Notes under the pieces: generated by a model
What the model was told of the DNA's origin: nothing
What the model saw: only the letters and a program-made list of their open reading frames with translations
Database searches by the model: none
Made by a program: the position numbers and the translations under genes
Part shown: positions 1 to 8,511 of the stretch, one piece after another
Layout of the letters: each line of letters begins with the position of its first letter
How positions within the stretch are numbered: position 1 is the stretch's first letter
Assembly (NCBI RefSeq): GCF_001866135.1
Contig: NZ_MODW01000004.1
Coordinates: forward strand, 288,044 to 352,043
Reading direction: 5' to 3'
Source of the DNA: Microbacterium sp. LCT-H2
GTDB taxonomy: Bacteria > Actinomycetota > Actinomycetes > Actinomycetales > Microbacteriaceae
Length of the DNA: 64,000 bases

Positions 1-135
1 CGCCACCGCGGCGGACGCGCCCACGAGGCCCGCGACGCCGAGGAGCGCCGCCAACGCTGCCGAGAGCAGCAGACGCGCGCGACGACGAGCGCCCTGCGTG
101 TTTCGGACCAGCACCTGCGATGTACGACTGGACAT
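1..135 (-). CDS. Secreted or membrane protein, N-terminal fragment
   Basis: The minus-strand frame opens with ATG at 135 and stays open to the window edge, so only the first 45 codons are visible. The start MSSRTSQVLVRNTQGARRRA is followed by a hydrophobic stretch rich in Leu, Ala and Gly, ending in a small-residue region typical of a Sec signal peptide or an N-terminal membrane anchor. An alternative frame from ATG at 145 is also open but is basic and low-complexity, so I prefer 135. The function cannot be read from this fragment. Confidence 0.45.
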   Translation of the reverse strand, partial: MSSRTSQVLVRNTQGARRRARLLLSAALAALLGVAGLVGASAAVA

Positions 136-314
136 CTCGACTCATCTCGGTCGGATATCTCCCCCAGCCGGAGAGTAGACCCGGGCCGGAACACCAGGCA
201 AGAGGTCTCACCCGTCCCGGGCGAGCGTGCGTCCCGACCGAAGAGTGACCTTTGGCCCTGATTCGTCTCGAGCGCATGGCGCAGGTGCCACTCGAACACC
301 GGGGATGATGCCGA

Positions 315-360
315 CGCGCGGGAGCAGGCTCTCCCCCACGCCAGAGCCTGATCTCGCGCG
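315..360. terminator. Bipartite hairpin downstream of the dehydrogenase operon
   Basis: CAGGCTCT at 325-332 pairs perfectly with AGAGCCTG at 343-350, and outside that CGCGCG at 315-320 pairs with CGCGCG at 355-360, with a small internal loop between. It lies just past the E2 stop codon at 385 on the minus strand, so it probably ends the E1alpha-E1beta-E2 transcript. There is no U tract, which is common for actinobacterial terminators. Confidence 0.4.
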
Positions 361-384
361 ATTGCCTGTTGCGGCGCAGGGACC

Positions 385-1749
385 TCAGTCCACCAGCAGC
401 GCGGGCTCCTCGAGGATGGAGGCGACGTCGGCGATGAAGCGGCTCATGCCGTCGCCGTCGATCACGCGGTGGTCGAACGAGCCGGCGACCGTGGTCACCC
501 AGCGCGGGCGCACCTCGCCGTCGACGACCCAGGGCTTCTGGCTGATCGTGCCCATGGCGACGATGCCGGCCTCGCCCGGGTTGATGATTGGAGTGCCGGC
601 GTCCATCCCGAATACGCCGATGTTCGTGATGGTGATCGTGCCGTTCTGCTGGTCGGCCGGCGGGGTCTTGCCCTCACGCGCCGTGAGCGTGAGCCGGTTC
701 AGGGCGCGGGCGAGGTCCTTCATGCTGAGGTCCTGCGCGTCCTTGATGTTCGGCACGAGCAGGCCGCGGGGCGTGGCGGCGGCGATGCCGAGGTTCACGT
801 AGTGGCGCACGGCGATCTCGGCCCCGGCCTCGGTGTCGATCCAGGCCGCGTTGACCATCGGCGTCCGGCGCACCGCCCAGATCACCGCGCGGGCCATGAT
901 GAGCAGCGGCGAGACCTTGATGTCGGCGTAGTCGGGCGAGGCCTTGAGGCGCTTGACGAGCTCCATCGTGCGGGTGGCGTCGATCTCCTTCCACACCGTC
1001 ACGTGCGGGGCGGAGTACGCGCTCTGCACCATCGCCGACGACGTCGCCTTGCGCACGCCCTTCACCGGGATGGACTCGGTGCGGTCGTCGCCGGCCGCCG
1101 ACGGGCGCACGGGCGCGAGGCCACGCGCCAGGCCGGACGGGGCCTGCGGCGCCGGCACCGTCTCCTCCCGCACGCTCCCCCACTCCGGGGTCTCGATGTT
1201 GCGGAAGACGCTGGCCTGGGAGGCGTGCTTCATCACGTCGTCGCGGGTGACCTCGCCGTCGGCGCCCGTGGGCGTCACGCTCGTGAGGTCGACGCCGAGG
1301 TCGCGGGCGAGCTTGCGGATCGGCGGCTTCGCGATCACGCCGACCGACGACCGCACCGGGCGCTCGGCCGGGCGCTTGCGTCGCGAGGTCGCGCCGCTTC
1401 CGGAGCCGTAGCCGACGAGCACCGACCCGCCGCCCTCCTCGGGCGCGGGCGCCTCGGCCGTCGCGACGGTGCCGGGCGCGACCGCATCGGTCCCCGAGCC
1501 GGCCGCGGGGTCGGTCACGAAGGTGATGATCGGGGTGCCGACCTCGACCGTCGCCCCCTCGTCGACGAGCAGCTCGCCGACCACGCCCGCGTGCGGGGAG
1601 GGCAGCTCGACGAGGGACTTCGCGGTCTCGATCTCGCAGATGACGTCGTTGATGGCGACCCGGTCGCCCGGGGCCACCTTCCAGGCGACGATCTCGGCCT
1701 CGGTCAGCCCTTCGCCGACATCCGGGAGGGGGAAGTTCTGCGTGCTCAT
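385..1749 (-). CDS. bkdC: 2-oxoacid dehydrogenase complex E2 (dihydrolipoyl acyltransferase)
   Basis: This is the E2 core of a pyruvate or branched-chain 2-oxoacid dehydrogenase complex; it transfers the acyl group from E1 through a lipoyl arm to CoA. The 454-aa product has one N-terminal lipoyl domain with the lipoylated lysine in ETAKSLV (Lys44). A flexible Ala/Pro/Gly linker follows, then an E1/E3-binding domain (about 138-175, [14 protein letters not shown]) and a C-terminal acyltransferase domain with the catalytic [10 protein letters not shown]. It is last in the E1alpha-E1beta-E2 operon. No E3 gene is present, so a shared lipoamide dehydrogenase must come from elsewhere. A separate E1alpha/E1beta pair favours the branched-chain enzyme, but a pyruvate enzyme cannot be excluded. 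Confidence 0.9.
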   Translation of the reverse strand: MSTQNFPLPDVGEGLTEAEIVAWKVAPGDRVAINDVICEIETAKSLVELPSPHAGVVGELLVDEGATVEVGTPIITFVTDPAAGSGTDAVAPGTVATAEAPAPEEGGGSVLVGYGSGSGATSRRKRPAERPVRSSVGVIAKPPIRKLARDLGVDLTSVTPTGADGEVTRDDVMKHASQASVFRNIETPEWGSVREETVPAPQAPSGLARGLAPVRPSAAGDDRTESIPVKGVRKATSSAMVQSAYSAPHVTVWKEIDATRTMELVKRLKASPDYADIKVSPLLIMARAVIWAVRRTPMVNAAWIDTEAGAEIAVRHYVNLGIAAATPRGLLVPNIKDAQDLSMKDLARALNRLTLTAREGKTPPADQQNGTITITNIGVFGMDAGTPIINPGEAGIVAMGTISQKPWVVDGEVRPRWVTTVAGSFDHRVIDGDGMSRFIADVASILEEPALLVD

Positions 1750-1771
1750 GCGGAGTCCTTTCGTGGGCCAC

Positions 1772-1857
1772 GTTCATAACTCAGGAGACTCGAACCGGTG
1801 CGCGCCCCTGCGCCCGCGCTGGACGGGTGAAGGGGGCGATTGTCCTGAGTTGTGAAC
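1772..1857. repeat. 15-bp inverted repeat between the E1beta and E2 genes
   Basis: GTTCATAACTCAGGA at 1772-1786 and TCCTGAGTTGTGAAC at 1843-1857 are inverted copies with one difference that still allows a G-U pair in RNA. The 56-bp spacer is GC-rich. It fills most of the 122-bp gap between E1beta (ends 1872) and E2 (starts 1749), an unusually large gap for this operon, and may act as a processing or attenuation hairpin. Confidence 0.45.
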
Positions 1858-1871
1858 ATGGAACGTCGGTG

Positions 1872-2852
1872 TCAGTAGGCCAGGGAGCGGTCGACGGCTT
1901 CGAGGATGCGATCGGCATCCGGCAGGTAGGCGCCCTCGAGCTTCGCGGGCGGGAACGGGGTGTCGTACCCCGAGACCCGCAGCACCGGAGCCTCGAGGGC
2001 GTAGAACGCGCGTTCCATGACGGTCGCGGCGATCTCGCTGCCGAGGCTCGTGAACCCCGGAGCCTCCTGCGCGTAGACCATGCGTCCGGTCTTGCGCACC
2101 GACCCGAGGATCGGCTCGTAATCCACCGGCGACAGCGAGCGCACGTCGACGACCTCGCAGCTCGTGCCCTCGGCCTCGGCGAGCGCGGCGGCCTGGAGCA
2201 GAGTCGTGACCATGGCGCCGTGTCCGACGAGCGTCACGTCGGTCCCGGTTCGCACCACCCGCGAGGAGTGCAGCGGGACGGCGGGCGCATCGAGCTCGAC
2301 TTCGCCCTTCGGCCAGTACCGGCTCTTCGGCTCCAGGAAGATCACCGGGTCGTCCGACGCGATGGCCTCCTGGATCATCCAGTAGGCGTCGTTCGCGGTG
2401 GACGGCGACACCACGCGCAGACCGGGGGTGTGGGTGAAGTAGGCCTCCGGGCTCTCCTGATGGTGCTCGACCGCGCCGATGTGCCCGCCGTACGGGATGC
2501 GGATCACGACGGGCAGCCGCAGCGACCCCTCGTGCCGGTTGGTGAGCTTGGCGAGCTGGGTGGTGATCTGGTCGAACGCGGGGAAGACGAAGCCGTCGAA
2601 CTGGATCTCGACGACGGGACGGAACCCGGCCATCGCGAGGCCGATCGCGGTTCCCACGAGGGCCGACTCCGCGAGCGGGGTGTCCAGCACGCGCTGCTCC
2701 CCGAAGTCGCGCTGCAGGTGCTCGGTGATGCGGAAGACGCCGCCGAGCTTGCCGATGTCCTCGCCCATGAGGAGGACCTTCGGGTCGTCCTCCATCGCCT
2801 TGCGCATTCCGGCGTTCAGCGCCTTGCCCAGCGGCATGGTCTCCCGGGTCAC
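1872..2852 (-). CDS. bkdB: 2-oxoacid dehydrogenase E1 component, beta subunit
   Basis: Beta subunit of the thiamine-diphosphate-dependent E1 that decarboxylates the 2-oxoacid and acylates the lipoyl group of E2. The 326-aa product has the family hallmarks MGEDIGKLGGVFRIT near the N terminus, DTPLAES, and the C-terminal transketolase domain with VVDVRSLSPVD. I place the start at GTG 2852, which overlaps the E1alpha stop as GTGA and implies translational coupling. A later ATG at 2837 is possible. The longer upstream extension of this frame lies inside the E1alpha gene and is not real. Confidence 0.9.
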   Translation of the reverse strand: MTRETMPLGKALNAGMRKAMEDDPKVLLMGEDIGKLGGVFRITEHLQRDFGEQRVLDTPLAESALVGTAIGLAMAGFRPVVEIQFDGFVFPAFDQITTQLAKLTNRHEGSLRLPVVIRIPYGGHIGAVEHHQESPEAYFTHTPGLRVVSPSTANDAYWMIQEAIASDDPVIFLEPKSRYWPKGEVELDAPAVPLHSSRVVRTGTDVTLVGHGAMVTTLLQAAALAEAEGTSCEVVDVRSLSPVDYEPILGSVRKTGRMVYAQEAPGFTSLGSEIAATVMERAFYALEAPVLRVSGYDTPFPPAKLEGAYLPDADRILEAVDRSLAY

Positions 2853-3976
2853 TGGCCCTCTCCTTCGAACGACGCCTCGTAGCGGGCGCGCCACGCTTTC
2901 TGCTCCTCGATCAGCGGATGCGGCTCGCTGTACACGTGGTCGAACATGAGGTCGGCGCGGGGCGGGCCGAGCTGCACGGTGCGGGCGCGGAGGTCTTCCG
3001 CGGCATCGGCGGCCTCGGCGTCGACCTCGGCGAAGAAGCTCTCCTCGGCGCCGCGGTTCTCCAGGAAGGCGCGCATGCGGACGATCGGGTCGCGCCCGGC
3101 CCACGCGAGCTCCTCGTCGTCGCCGCGGTACTTCGTGGGATCGTCGCTGGTCGTGTGCGCGCCGAGCCGGTAGGTCACGGCCTCGATGGCGCGAGGGCCG
3201 CCGCCGGCGCGCGCCTCGTCGAGGGCTACGCGGGACACCGCGTAGCTGGCGAGGACGTCGTTGCCGTCCACGCGGACGCTCGGGATGCCGTACCCGGCGC
3301 TGCGCTGCACGAGCGGCACCCGCGACTGCGTGGTGACGGGGACCGATATCGCCCAGTGGTTGTTCTGCAGGAAGAACAGCGTCGGGGCCTGGTAGCTCGC
3401 CGCGAACACCATGGCCTCGTGCACGTCACCCTGGCTGGAGGCGCCGTCGCCGTAGTAGACGACGACGGCCTCGTCGCGCTCGGGGTCGCCGGTGCCGGTG
3501 CGGCCGTCGAACGTGAGGCCCATCGCGTAGCCGGCGGCGTGGAGCACCTGGGAGCCGAGGACGAGCGTGTAGAGCCGGGTGTTGCCGTTCTTCGGGTCGG
3601 TCGGGTCCCAGCCGCCGTGGGAGACGCCGCGCATGAGCTTGATGATGTCGACCGGGTCCACGCCGCGGATCCGGGTGACGGCGTGCTCGCGGTACGAGGG
3701 GAAGATCGTGTCCTGGGCGCGGGCGGCACGACCGGAGCCGACCTGCGCCGCCTCCTGTCCGCGGCTCGGCGGCCACAGGGCGAGCTGGCCCTGCCGCTGC
3801 AGGTTGGTGGCCTGGGTGTCGATCGCGCGGATGCCCACCATGTCGCGGTAGAACTGCGCGAGCTCGTCGTCGGGGATGGCCTCGATGAGCGGCAGGTACT
3901 GCTCCGCGGCCGGCGTCGGGGCGACCTTTCCGGTCTCGTCCAGAACGCGCACGAGGGGGGTCTCAGAGGTGCTCAC
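2849..3976 (-). CDS. bkdA: 2-oxoacid dehydrogenase E1 component, alpha subunit
   Basis: Thiamine-diphosphate-binding alpha subunit of the E1 decarboxylase, about 375 aa. The cofactor motif runs from GDGASSQGD to the NN pair of FLQNNHWAIS. The phosphorylation-loop-like region YRLGAHTTSDDPTKYR is also conserved. I favour GTG 3976 (VSTSETPLVR). TAGCGT at 3989-3984 lies 7 nt upstream and could be the -10 of a leaderless mRNA. An ATG at 4012 would add 12 poorly conserved residues. It is the first gene of the three-gene operon. Confidence 0.88.
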   Translation of the reverse strand: MSTSETPLVRVLDETGKVAPTPAAEQYLPLIEAIPDDELAQFYRDMVGIRAIDTQATNLQRQGQLALWPPSRGQEAAQVGSGRAARAQDTIFPSYREHAVTRIRGVDPVDIIKLMRGVSHGGWDPTDPKNGNTRLYTLVLGSQVLHAAGYAMGLTFDGRTGTGDPERDEAVVVYYGDGASSQGDVHEAMVFAASYQAPTLFFLQNNHWAISVPVTTQSRVPLVQRSAGYGIPSVRVDGNDVLASYAVSRVALDEARAGGGPRAIEAVTYRLGAHTTSDDPTKYRGDDEELAWAGRDPIVRMRAFLENRGAEESFFAEVDAEAADAAEDLRARTVQLGPPRADLMFDHVYSEPHPLIEEQKAWRARYEASFEGEGQ

Positions 3977-4081
3977 GGCCCCCACGCTACCCGCGCCGGC
4001 ATGCCGGGTCACGCATACCTAGGACGCCCTCGTATCTCCCCGGAACCCCGAGATTCCGCGGTTCGTGGGGCGAGGCCGCGC

Positions 4082-5149
4082 TCAGCGGAGGGTCGCTGCG
4101 ACCTCGAGCACGCGGGCGACGGCCTCCTCCTCGCCGACGGAGATCCGGATGCCGTCGCCGGAGAACGGGCGCACGATCAGGTCGGCGTCGACGAAGGCCG
4201 CCGCGACCTCGTCGGTGCGCGCGCCGGTCGGCAGCCAGACGAAGTTGCCCTGGGCGTCCGGCACCTCCCAGCCCTGCGCTCGGAGCCCCTCGACGAGACG
4301 GGCGCGGCGCTCGACGATCACGGCGACGCGCTCCAGGAGCTCGGCTTCCGCATCGAGGCTCGCGATGGCGGCGTTCTCGGCCGCGGAGGTGACCGACAGC
4401 GGGATTCCGGTCGTCCGTGCCGCGTCGAGCACCTTCTCGTGACCGATCGCATAGCCGACCCGGAGGCCGGCCAGACCGTAGGCCTTGGAGAACGTGCGGA
4501 GGACGACCACGTTCGGGTGCGCCTCGAAGACGCGCCCGGCCAGGCCGTCGACGGCGTCGGGGGCGGTGACGAACTCGGCGTAGGCCTCGTCGAGGATGAT
4601 GAGCACGTCGGACGGCACACGGTCCACGAACGCCGCGAACTCGGCGGAGGTGACGATGGGTCCGGTCGGGTTGTTCGGCGTGCAGACGATGATCGCCCGC
4701 GTGCGGTCGGTCACGGCGTCGGCCATCGCATCGAGGTCGTGACGGGCGTCGGCCGTCAGCGGCACCTGCACCCCTGTCGCCCCGGCGACGAGCGGCAGGC
4801 TGGGGTACGCCTCGAACGATCGCCAGGCGTAGACGACCTCGTCGCCGACGGACGCCGTGGCGAGCACGAGCTGGTGCAGGATCGCGACGCTGCCGGAGGC
4901 GACATGGACCCGCTCGGGCTCGACCCCGTAGCGGGCGCCGAGCCGTGCGCGGAGACGGCCAGCCGTGGCGTCGGGATACCGGTTCATCGGGGTCGTGTGC
5001 TGCAGCGCGTCGAGGACCGAGGGCAGCGGGTCGAACGGGTTCTCGTTGCTGGAGAGCTTGAAGGCTTCGGGACCGGCCTGCTTACCCTGGCGGTACGGCG
5101 CGAGGGAGGCGATGGCGGGACGGATGCGGGGCAGGGTCGGCTCGGTCAC
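4082..5149 (-). CDS. hisC: Histidinol-phosphate / aromatic aminotransferase
   Basis: PLP-dependent fold-type I aminotransferase of 355 aa. Family landmarks are [13 protein letters not shown] near residue 32, the PNNPTG motif (about 158-163), DEAYAEF, and the Schiff-base lysine in [11 protein letters not shown] (Lys222). The known reaction of the family is histidinol phosphate plus 2-oxoglutarate. No other his genes are adjacent, so it may instead be a paralogue acting on phenylalanine or other aromatic substrates. The start is GTG 5149. TAGACT at 5161-5156 sits exactly 6 nt upstream with no ribosome-binding site between, so the mRNA is probably leaderless. Confidence 0.85.
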   Translation of the reverse strand: MTEPTLPRIRPAIASLAPYRQGKQAGPEAFKLSSNENPFDPLPSVLDALQHTTPMNRYPDATAGRLRARLGARYGVEPERVHVASGSVAILHQLVLATASVGDEVVYAWRSFEAYPSLPLVAGATGVQVPLTADARHDLDAMADAVTDRTRAIIVCTPNNPTGPIVTSAEFAAFVDRVPSDVLIILDEAYAEFVTAPDAVDGLAGRVFEAHPNVVVLRTFSKAYGLAGLRVGYAIGHEKVLDAARTTGIPLSVTSAAENAAIASLDAEAELLERVAVIVERRARLVEGLRAQGWEVPDAQGNFVWLPTGARTDEVAAAFVDADLIVRPFSGDGIRISVGEEEAVARVLEVAATLR

Positions 5150-5203
5150 GCGTCGAGTCTAGGACGTGTGGCCCGCCACCCTTTCGGGGCCGAGGGTGAG
5201 TTG

Positions 5204-5218
5204 ATACCATTCTGGTAT
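5204..5218. promoter_or_regulatory. Palindromic operator overlapping the antitoxin start
   Basis: ATACCA (5204-5209), a TTC spacer, then TGGTAT (5213-5218) form a perfect 6-bp inverted repeat that runs into the ATG at 5217. TACCAT at 5205-5210 would also serve as a -10 hexamer for a leaderless message starting at the ATG. A repressor bound here, such as the antitoxin itself, would block the promoter directly, which matches the autoregulation known for toxin-antitoxin loci. Confidence 0.5.
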
Positions 5219-5423
5219 GGCTATGACGGTGCGACTCCCTGAGGAACTCGATGCGCGGCTGGGCGAGGTCGCCGCCCAGCGACACACGTCCAAGCATGCG
5301 CTGCTCATCGAGGCGGCCGACCGCTTCGTCGCGGACACTCATCGGTCGGCCCTCGTCGACGCCGCCGTCGACTTCGTGTTCGACAACGACAAGGTCCTCC
5401 TCGAGCGACTCGAAGACGCGTGA
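5217..5423 (+). CDS. Ribbon-helix-helix-type antitoxin
   Basis: This 68-aa protein begins MAMTVRLPEELDARLGEVAA, a short beta strand then a helix rich in Arg and Glu, as in ribbon-helix-helix antitoxins of the CopG/Phd type. The C-terminal half (DFVFDNDKVLLERLEDA) would be the toxin-neutralising tail. Its stop overlaps the toxin start by 4 bp (ATGA-like overlap at 5420-5423), the classic antitoxin-toxin arrangement. The operator palindrome at its start supports autorepression. An alternative ATG at 5223 would remove only two residues. Confidence 0.75.
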   Translation: MAMTVRLPEELDARLGEVAAQRHTSKHALLIEAADRFVADTHRSALVDAAVDFVFDNDKVLLERLEDA

Positions 5424-5800
5424 CCGAGTATCTGACTCTGGAGGACGGCCTCCGCATCGTCGGCCGCCTGGGGTTCCACGTCCGGGACGCCGGACTCCTG
5501 GCGTCAGCTCTCGCGCGCCCTGCCGCGTCGCTGTTCGGGGAGGACGCCTACGGCACGCTGGACCGGAAGGCGGCCGCCCTCCTCGAGTCTCTGGCCCGCA
5601 ACCATCCCCTGTTCGACGGGAACAAGCGCACGGCGTGGACGAGTTTCGTGGCATTCCTCTGGATCAACGGATGGAAGCACCGCTTCACGACGGACGATGC
5701 CTTCGATCTGGTCATCGGCGTCGCATCAGGCAGCATCGACCTCGACGATTCGGAGCGGCGCATCCGCGAGAACCGGATCCCCGTGGATGACCGCGGCTGA
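5420..5800 (+). CDS. doc: Fic/Doc-family toxin
   Basis: A 126-aa Doc-type Fic protein. The active-site motif is HPLFDGNKRTAW starting at His62, matching HxFx(D/N)GNKR. Doc toxins phosphorylate EF-Tu, while other Fic proteins AMPylate targets. The short length and the upstream antitoxin point to Doc. The N-terminal helices (LRIVGRLGFHVRDAGLLASA) match the usual fold of the family. The start is GTG 5420, overlapping the antitoxin stop. All core residues of the Fic motif are intact, so the toxin is likely active. Confidence 0.88.
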   Translation: MTEYLTLEDGLRIVGRLGFHVRDAGLLASALARPAASLFGEDAYGTLDRKAAALLESLARNHPLFDGNKRTAWTSFVAFLWINGWKHRFTTDDAFDLVIGVASGSIDLDDSERRIRENRIPVDDRG

Positions 5801-5834
5801 CACCGCGAGCCCCGCGTGGGAGACTGAACGCATC

Positions 5835-6239
5835 ATGCGCTTCATCATCCGGGTCGTCGTCAACGCGTTCGCCATCTGGGTCGTCACGCTCATCCCCGTG
5901 CTCCAGGTCACGGTGCGCGCCTTCCCGCCGGGCGAGACGCTGCAGCTCGTCCTGACGCTGCTCGCGGTCGGAGCCCTCTTCGCGCTGGTGAACACCATCA
6001 TCGGCACGGTCGTGAAGATCGTCGCCTTCCCGCTGTACATCCTCACGTTCGGCCTCATCGGCTTCCTCATCAACGGCTTCCTGCTCTGGCTGACCGCCTG
6101 GATCACCAGCAGCTTCGGGTGGGGCCTGACGGTCGAGTCGTTCTGGTGGGGCGTTCTAGCCGCCCTGATCATCTCGATCATCAACGGCATCTTCGGCTTC
6201 ATCCTGCGCCCGCAGAACAAGCGCTCCCGCCGCGACTGA
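5835..6239 (+). CDS. Phage holin family 4 superfamily membrane protein
   Basis: A 134-aa membrane protein with four hydrophobic segments, including VGALFALVNTIIGTVVKIVAFPLYILTFGLIGFLINGF in shape, and a positively charged tail (RPQNKRSRRD). The pattern LVNTIIG...LPLYILTFGLxxFLIN is typical of the YvlD/holin_4_2 family, found widely on bacterial chromosomes with no proven lytic role. The frame extends upstream into the toxin gene, but the first sensible start is ATG 5835. Confidence 0.8.
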   Translation: MRFIIRVVVNAFAIWVVTLIPVLQVTVRAFPPGETLQLVLTLLAVGALFALVNTIIGTVVKIVAFPLYILTFGLIGFLINGFLLWLTAWITSSFGWGLTVESFWWGVLAALIISIINGIFGFILRPQNKRSRRD

Positions 6240-6264
6240 CCCGTCTGCCGGCGGCGCGTACGGC

Positions 6265-7560
6265 TCACGGATCGGGGAGCACACGCTCCGCGCGGTACTC
6301 GGTGCGTTCGACGGTGACGGCGCGATCGAGGTCCGCCCAGTAGGCGTCGAGAGCCACCGCCCGCGGGTCGGTGGAGGCGTCTACCATCGCCGCGGTCTCG
6401 ACATAGCTCTCCAGCGAATGCGTCGCGAGTGCGAGGTCCTGGCGCCCGGGGTCGGGGTCACCCACCCGACGGGCGGTGAAGCTGTCGGCGGACCCCGTGC
6501 CCTCCCTCGCCCCTCCTGCGGCGAGCGCGGACACCACGTCGTCGGTGTGCCGGAGCTGCACGAGCGTCTGGTCGGCGGACAGCGTCGGCTCGACCGGGCT
6601 CCCGGCGGTGATCTGGGTCGTCACCGTGAACGCGCTCTCCATCGCCAGGTGCGCCGCGATCATTCCGCCCTGCGAGTGGGCGACGACGTCCACCCGATCG
6701 CCGGGTCTCGCGCCCGCCGCGGCCAGCGCGTCGAGAGTCGCCTGATACGACGCGGACCGGCCCCCGGTGTAGAGCTCGATGTTCGACTTCATGTCCCAGG
6801 CCTCGACACCGCCGCCTTCCCGGAGGGACATCGAGCGGCTGCCCGAGACGTAGGCGACGTAGCGCGGGGACTCGCCCGGAACCGTGTACTTCTCGATCGC
6901 CACCTGTGCACCGGAAGCGGAGGGCATGCGGCGGAAGGCGCTCGCCAAGCCGCTCGGCGCCCCGGCCGGACGCGAGTGGGAGGCCGCGGAGACGCGCACC
7001 GGATCCGCCGTCGCACCGAGGAGCATCCCGGGCCGCACACGCCCCAGCCCCAACGTCACGCCGACGACAGCGCCGCCCAGGAACATCGGCGGGAGCAGCC
7101 CTCCGGCGTCGAACTGATCGCCCAAGCCCCGGAAGCGCCGCTCGTCCGCGGTCCGTTCCTGCAGGTCTGCGAGCGGGGCCAGACGCTCGTCGGCGGCGAG
7201 GAGCAGCCGCAACCGCGCCTCCACTGCGGCAGCCGCAGCGGCATCGGTGTGCGACAGCACCTCCGCCCGCGCCCGCAGCTCGACCACCTCGTAGACCTCG
7301 GCCATGAGGTCGAGATCGGCGGCCGTCTCGTGGACGCGGGCCGTCAGCGTCTGCACCGCCATCACGGCGGAGCGGAGGGACCAGGCCGCGGAGGCCAGCG
7401 GGGTCCACGCTGCCGAGCCGAGCAGCGCCTCGACCCGCTCCACCGATTCCTCCACCTCCGCGCAGACCGGCACGACAGCCCGCACCCGCTCCGCGAGCTC
7501 GCGGAGCTGCGTCGTATCCACCGCGATCGCGCCGCCGTGATCGATGTTGAGCCCGCTCAT
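6265..7560 (-). CDS. Helical-domain alpha/beta hydrolase, possibly secreted by a type VII-like route
   Basis: A 431-aa protein in two parts. Residues 1 to about 150 are nearly all helical and rich in Ala, Glu, Arg and Leu (TTQLRELAERVRAVVPVCAEVEE), resembling WXG/LXG-type N-terminal domains. The C-terminal half is an alpha/beta hydrolase with nucleophile elbow VVAHSQGGMIAAH and a plausible downstream Asp/His pair (RHTDD; ATHSLESY). The start is ATG 7560, overlapping the small upstream gene by 4 bp. There is no signal peptide. The type VII link is inferred from domain shape only. Confidence 0.65.
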   Translation of the reverse strand: MSGLNIDHGGAIAVDTTQLRELAERVRAVVPVCAEVEESVERVEALLGSAAWTPLASAAWSLRSAVMAVQTLTARVHETAADLDLMAEVYEVVELRARAEVLSHTDAAAAAAVEARLRLLLAADERLAPLADLQERTADERRFRGLGDQFDAGGLLPPMFLGGAVVGVTLGLGRVRPGMLLGATADPVRVSAASHSRPAGAPSGLASAFRRMPSASGAQVAIEKYTVPGESPRYVAYVSGSRSMSLREGGGVEAWDMKSNIELYTGGRSASYQATLDALAAAGARPGDRVDVVAHSQGGMIAAHLAMESAFTVTTQITAGSPVEPTLSADQTLVQLRHTDDVVSALAAGGAREGTGSADSFTARRVGDPDPGRQDLALATHSLESYVETAAMVDASTDPRAVALDAYWADLDRAVTVERTEYRAERVLPDP

Positions 7561-7811
7561 GCGCCCTCGACCTCCCCGCGGCACGCCTGCAGCGTCCGGT
7601 GCACCGTCGCCGTGTCGTCCGACAGCCGCCAGAGGGCCCACCGCAGCGCCTCGACGCCGTCGGACTCCCAGGCGCACGCGTCACGCAGCGCCGTCAGCGT
7701 GGAAGCGAGATCGTCGAGCCCCGCGAGAGCGGCGTCCAGCTCGGACAGCGCTCCGGCCCGCAGCGCAGGATCGACGCCGGGAGAGAGCGCGGTGAGGACG
7801 AAGGACGGCAT
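7557..7811 (-). CDS. Small helical protein coupled to the hydrolase
   Basis: An 84-aa, mainly helical protein (LDAALAGLDDLASTLTALRDACAWESDGVEALRWALWRLSDD) with no recognised domain. Its size, helical content and position directly upstream of a helical-domain hydrolase with an ATGA overlap (7557-7560) resemble Esx-like small partners of LXG/WXG effectors. No strict WxG motif is visible. Function unknown; it may be a chaperone or secretion partner for the hydrolase. Confidence 0.6.
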   Translation of the reverse strand: MPSFVLTALSPGVDPALRAGALSELDAALAGLDDLASTLTALRDACAWESDGVEALRWALWRLSDDTATVHRTLQACRGEVEGA

Positions 7812-7975
7812 GAACTCAGCCTTCCGCCGGGCGGCGTCCGGTGGGGCCAGGGCCCCTCGGGCGGCAACGACCGGTGGACAGCCGGACCGGGCACGCGACG
7901 GTGCAGGGAGGGTCGAGGGCCGGCCGCGAACCGGCCCCGCTGTGCAGGAACGGCATCGACCGGCAGAATGGATCC

Positions 7976-8497
7976 GTGACAGCCCGAGATCCCTTCCGTG
8001 TGATCTTCGTCTGCACGGGGAACATCTGCCGCTCTCCGATGGCGGAGGTCGTGTTCCGGGACCTCGCTGAGCGGCAGGGTCTCGGCTCTCAGATCGTCTC
8101 GCGCAGCGCGGGCACCGGGGACTGGCACCTCGGAGAGCGCGCCGACCACCGCACCATCGACGCCCTCGCCCGCCGCGGGTACGACGGCTCCCTGCATCGC
8201 GCCCGCCAGTTCACCGCCGCCTCCTTCGCCGAGAACGACCTCGTGGTGGCCCTGGACCGCACGCATGAGCGCATCCTCCGCGAATGGGCCAGGGACGAGG
8301 ATGAGGACGGCAAGGTGACCCTCCTCCTCGCGTTCGACCCGGACGCCTCGACCCATGACGTCCCCGACCCGTACTACGCCGGCCCGGAGATGTTCGATTC
8401 GGTGCTCGGTATGATCGAGACGGCGACTCGCGGCTTGTTCCGCCAGCTCGAACCCGCCCTGCGCCTGCCCCGCACGCCCCGAATCCTCGGGGCCTGA
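7976..8497 (+). CDS. Low-molecular-weight protein-tyrosine phosphatase
   Basis: A 173-aa cytosolic phosphatase. The P-loop is CTGNICRS near the N terminus (the family CX5R motif), and the general-acid aspartate is in DVPDPYY near residue 130. It removes phosphate from phosphotyrosine proteins, and in actinobacteria relatives act in capsule regulation or stress. The start is GTG 7976, directly before the ARDPFRVIFVCTGN strand. It is followed after 14 bp by purB, so the two may be co-transcribed. Confidence 0.88.
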   Translation: MTARDPFRVIFVCTGNICRSPMAEVVFRDLAERQGLGSQIVSRSAGTGDWHLGERADHRTIDALARRGYDGSLHRARQFTAASFAENDLVVALDRTHERILREWARDEDEDGKVTLLLAFDPDASTHDVPDPYYAGPEMFDSVLGMIETATRGLFRQLEPALRLPRTPRILGA

Positions 8498-8511
8498 TCA
8501 GGAGGACTCCC

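Noticed and set aside
469..1779. Long plus-strand open frame opposite the E2 gene
   Set aside because: Antisense shadow of a high-GC gene: Arg/Gly/Asp-rich translation with no domain, and the minus-strand E2 reading is unambiguous.
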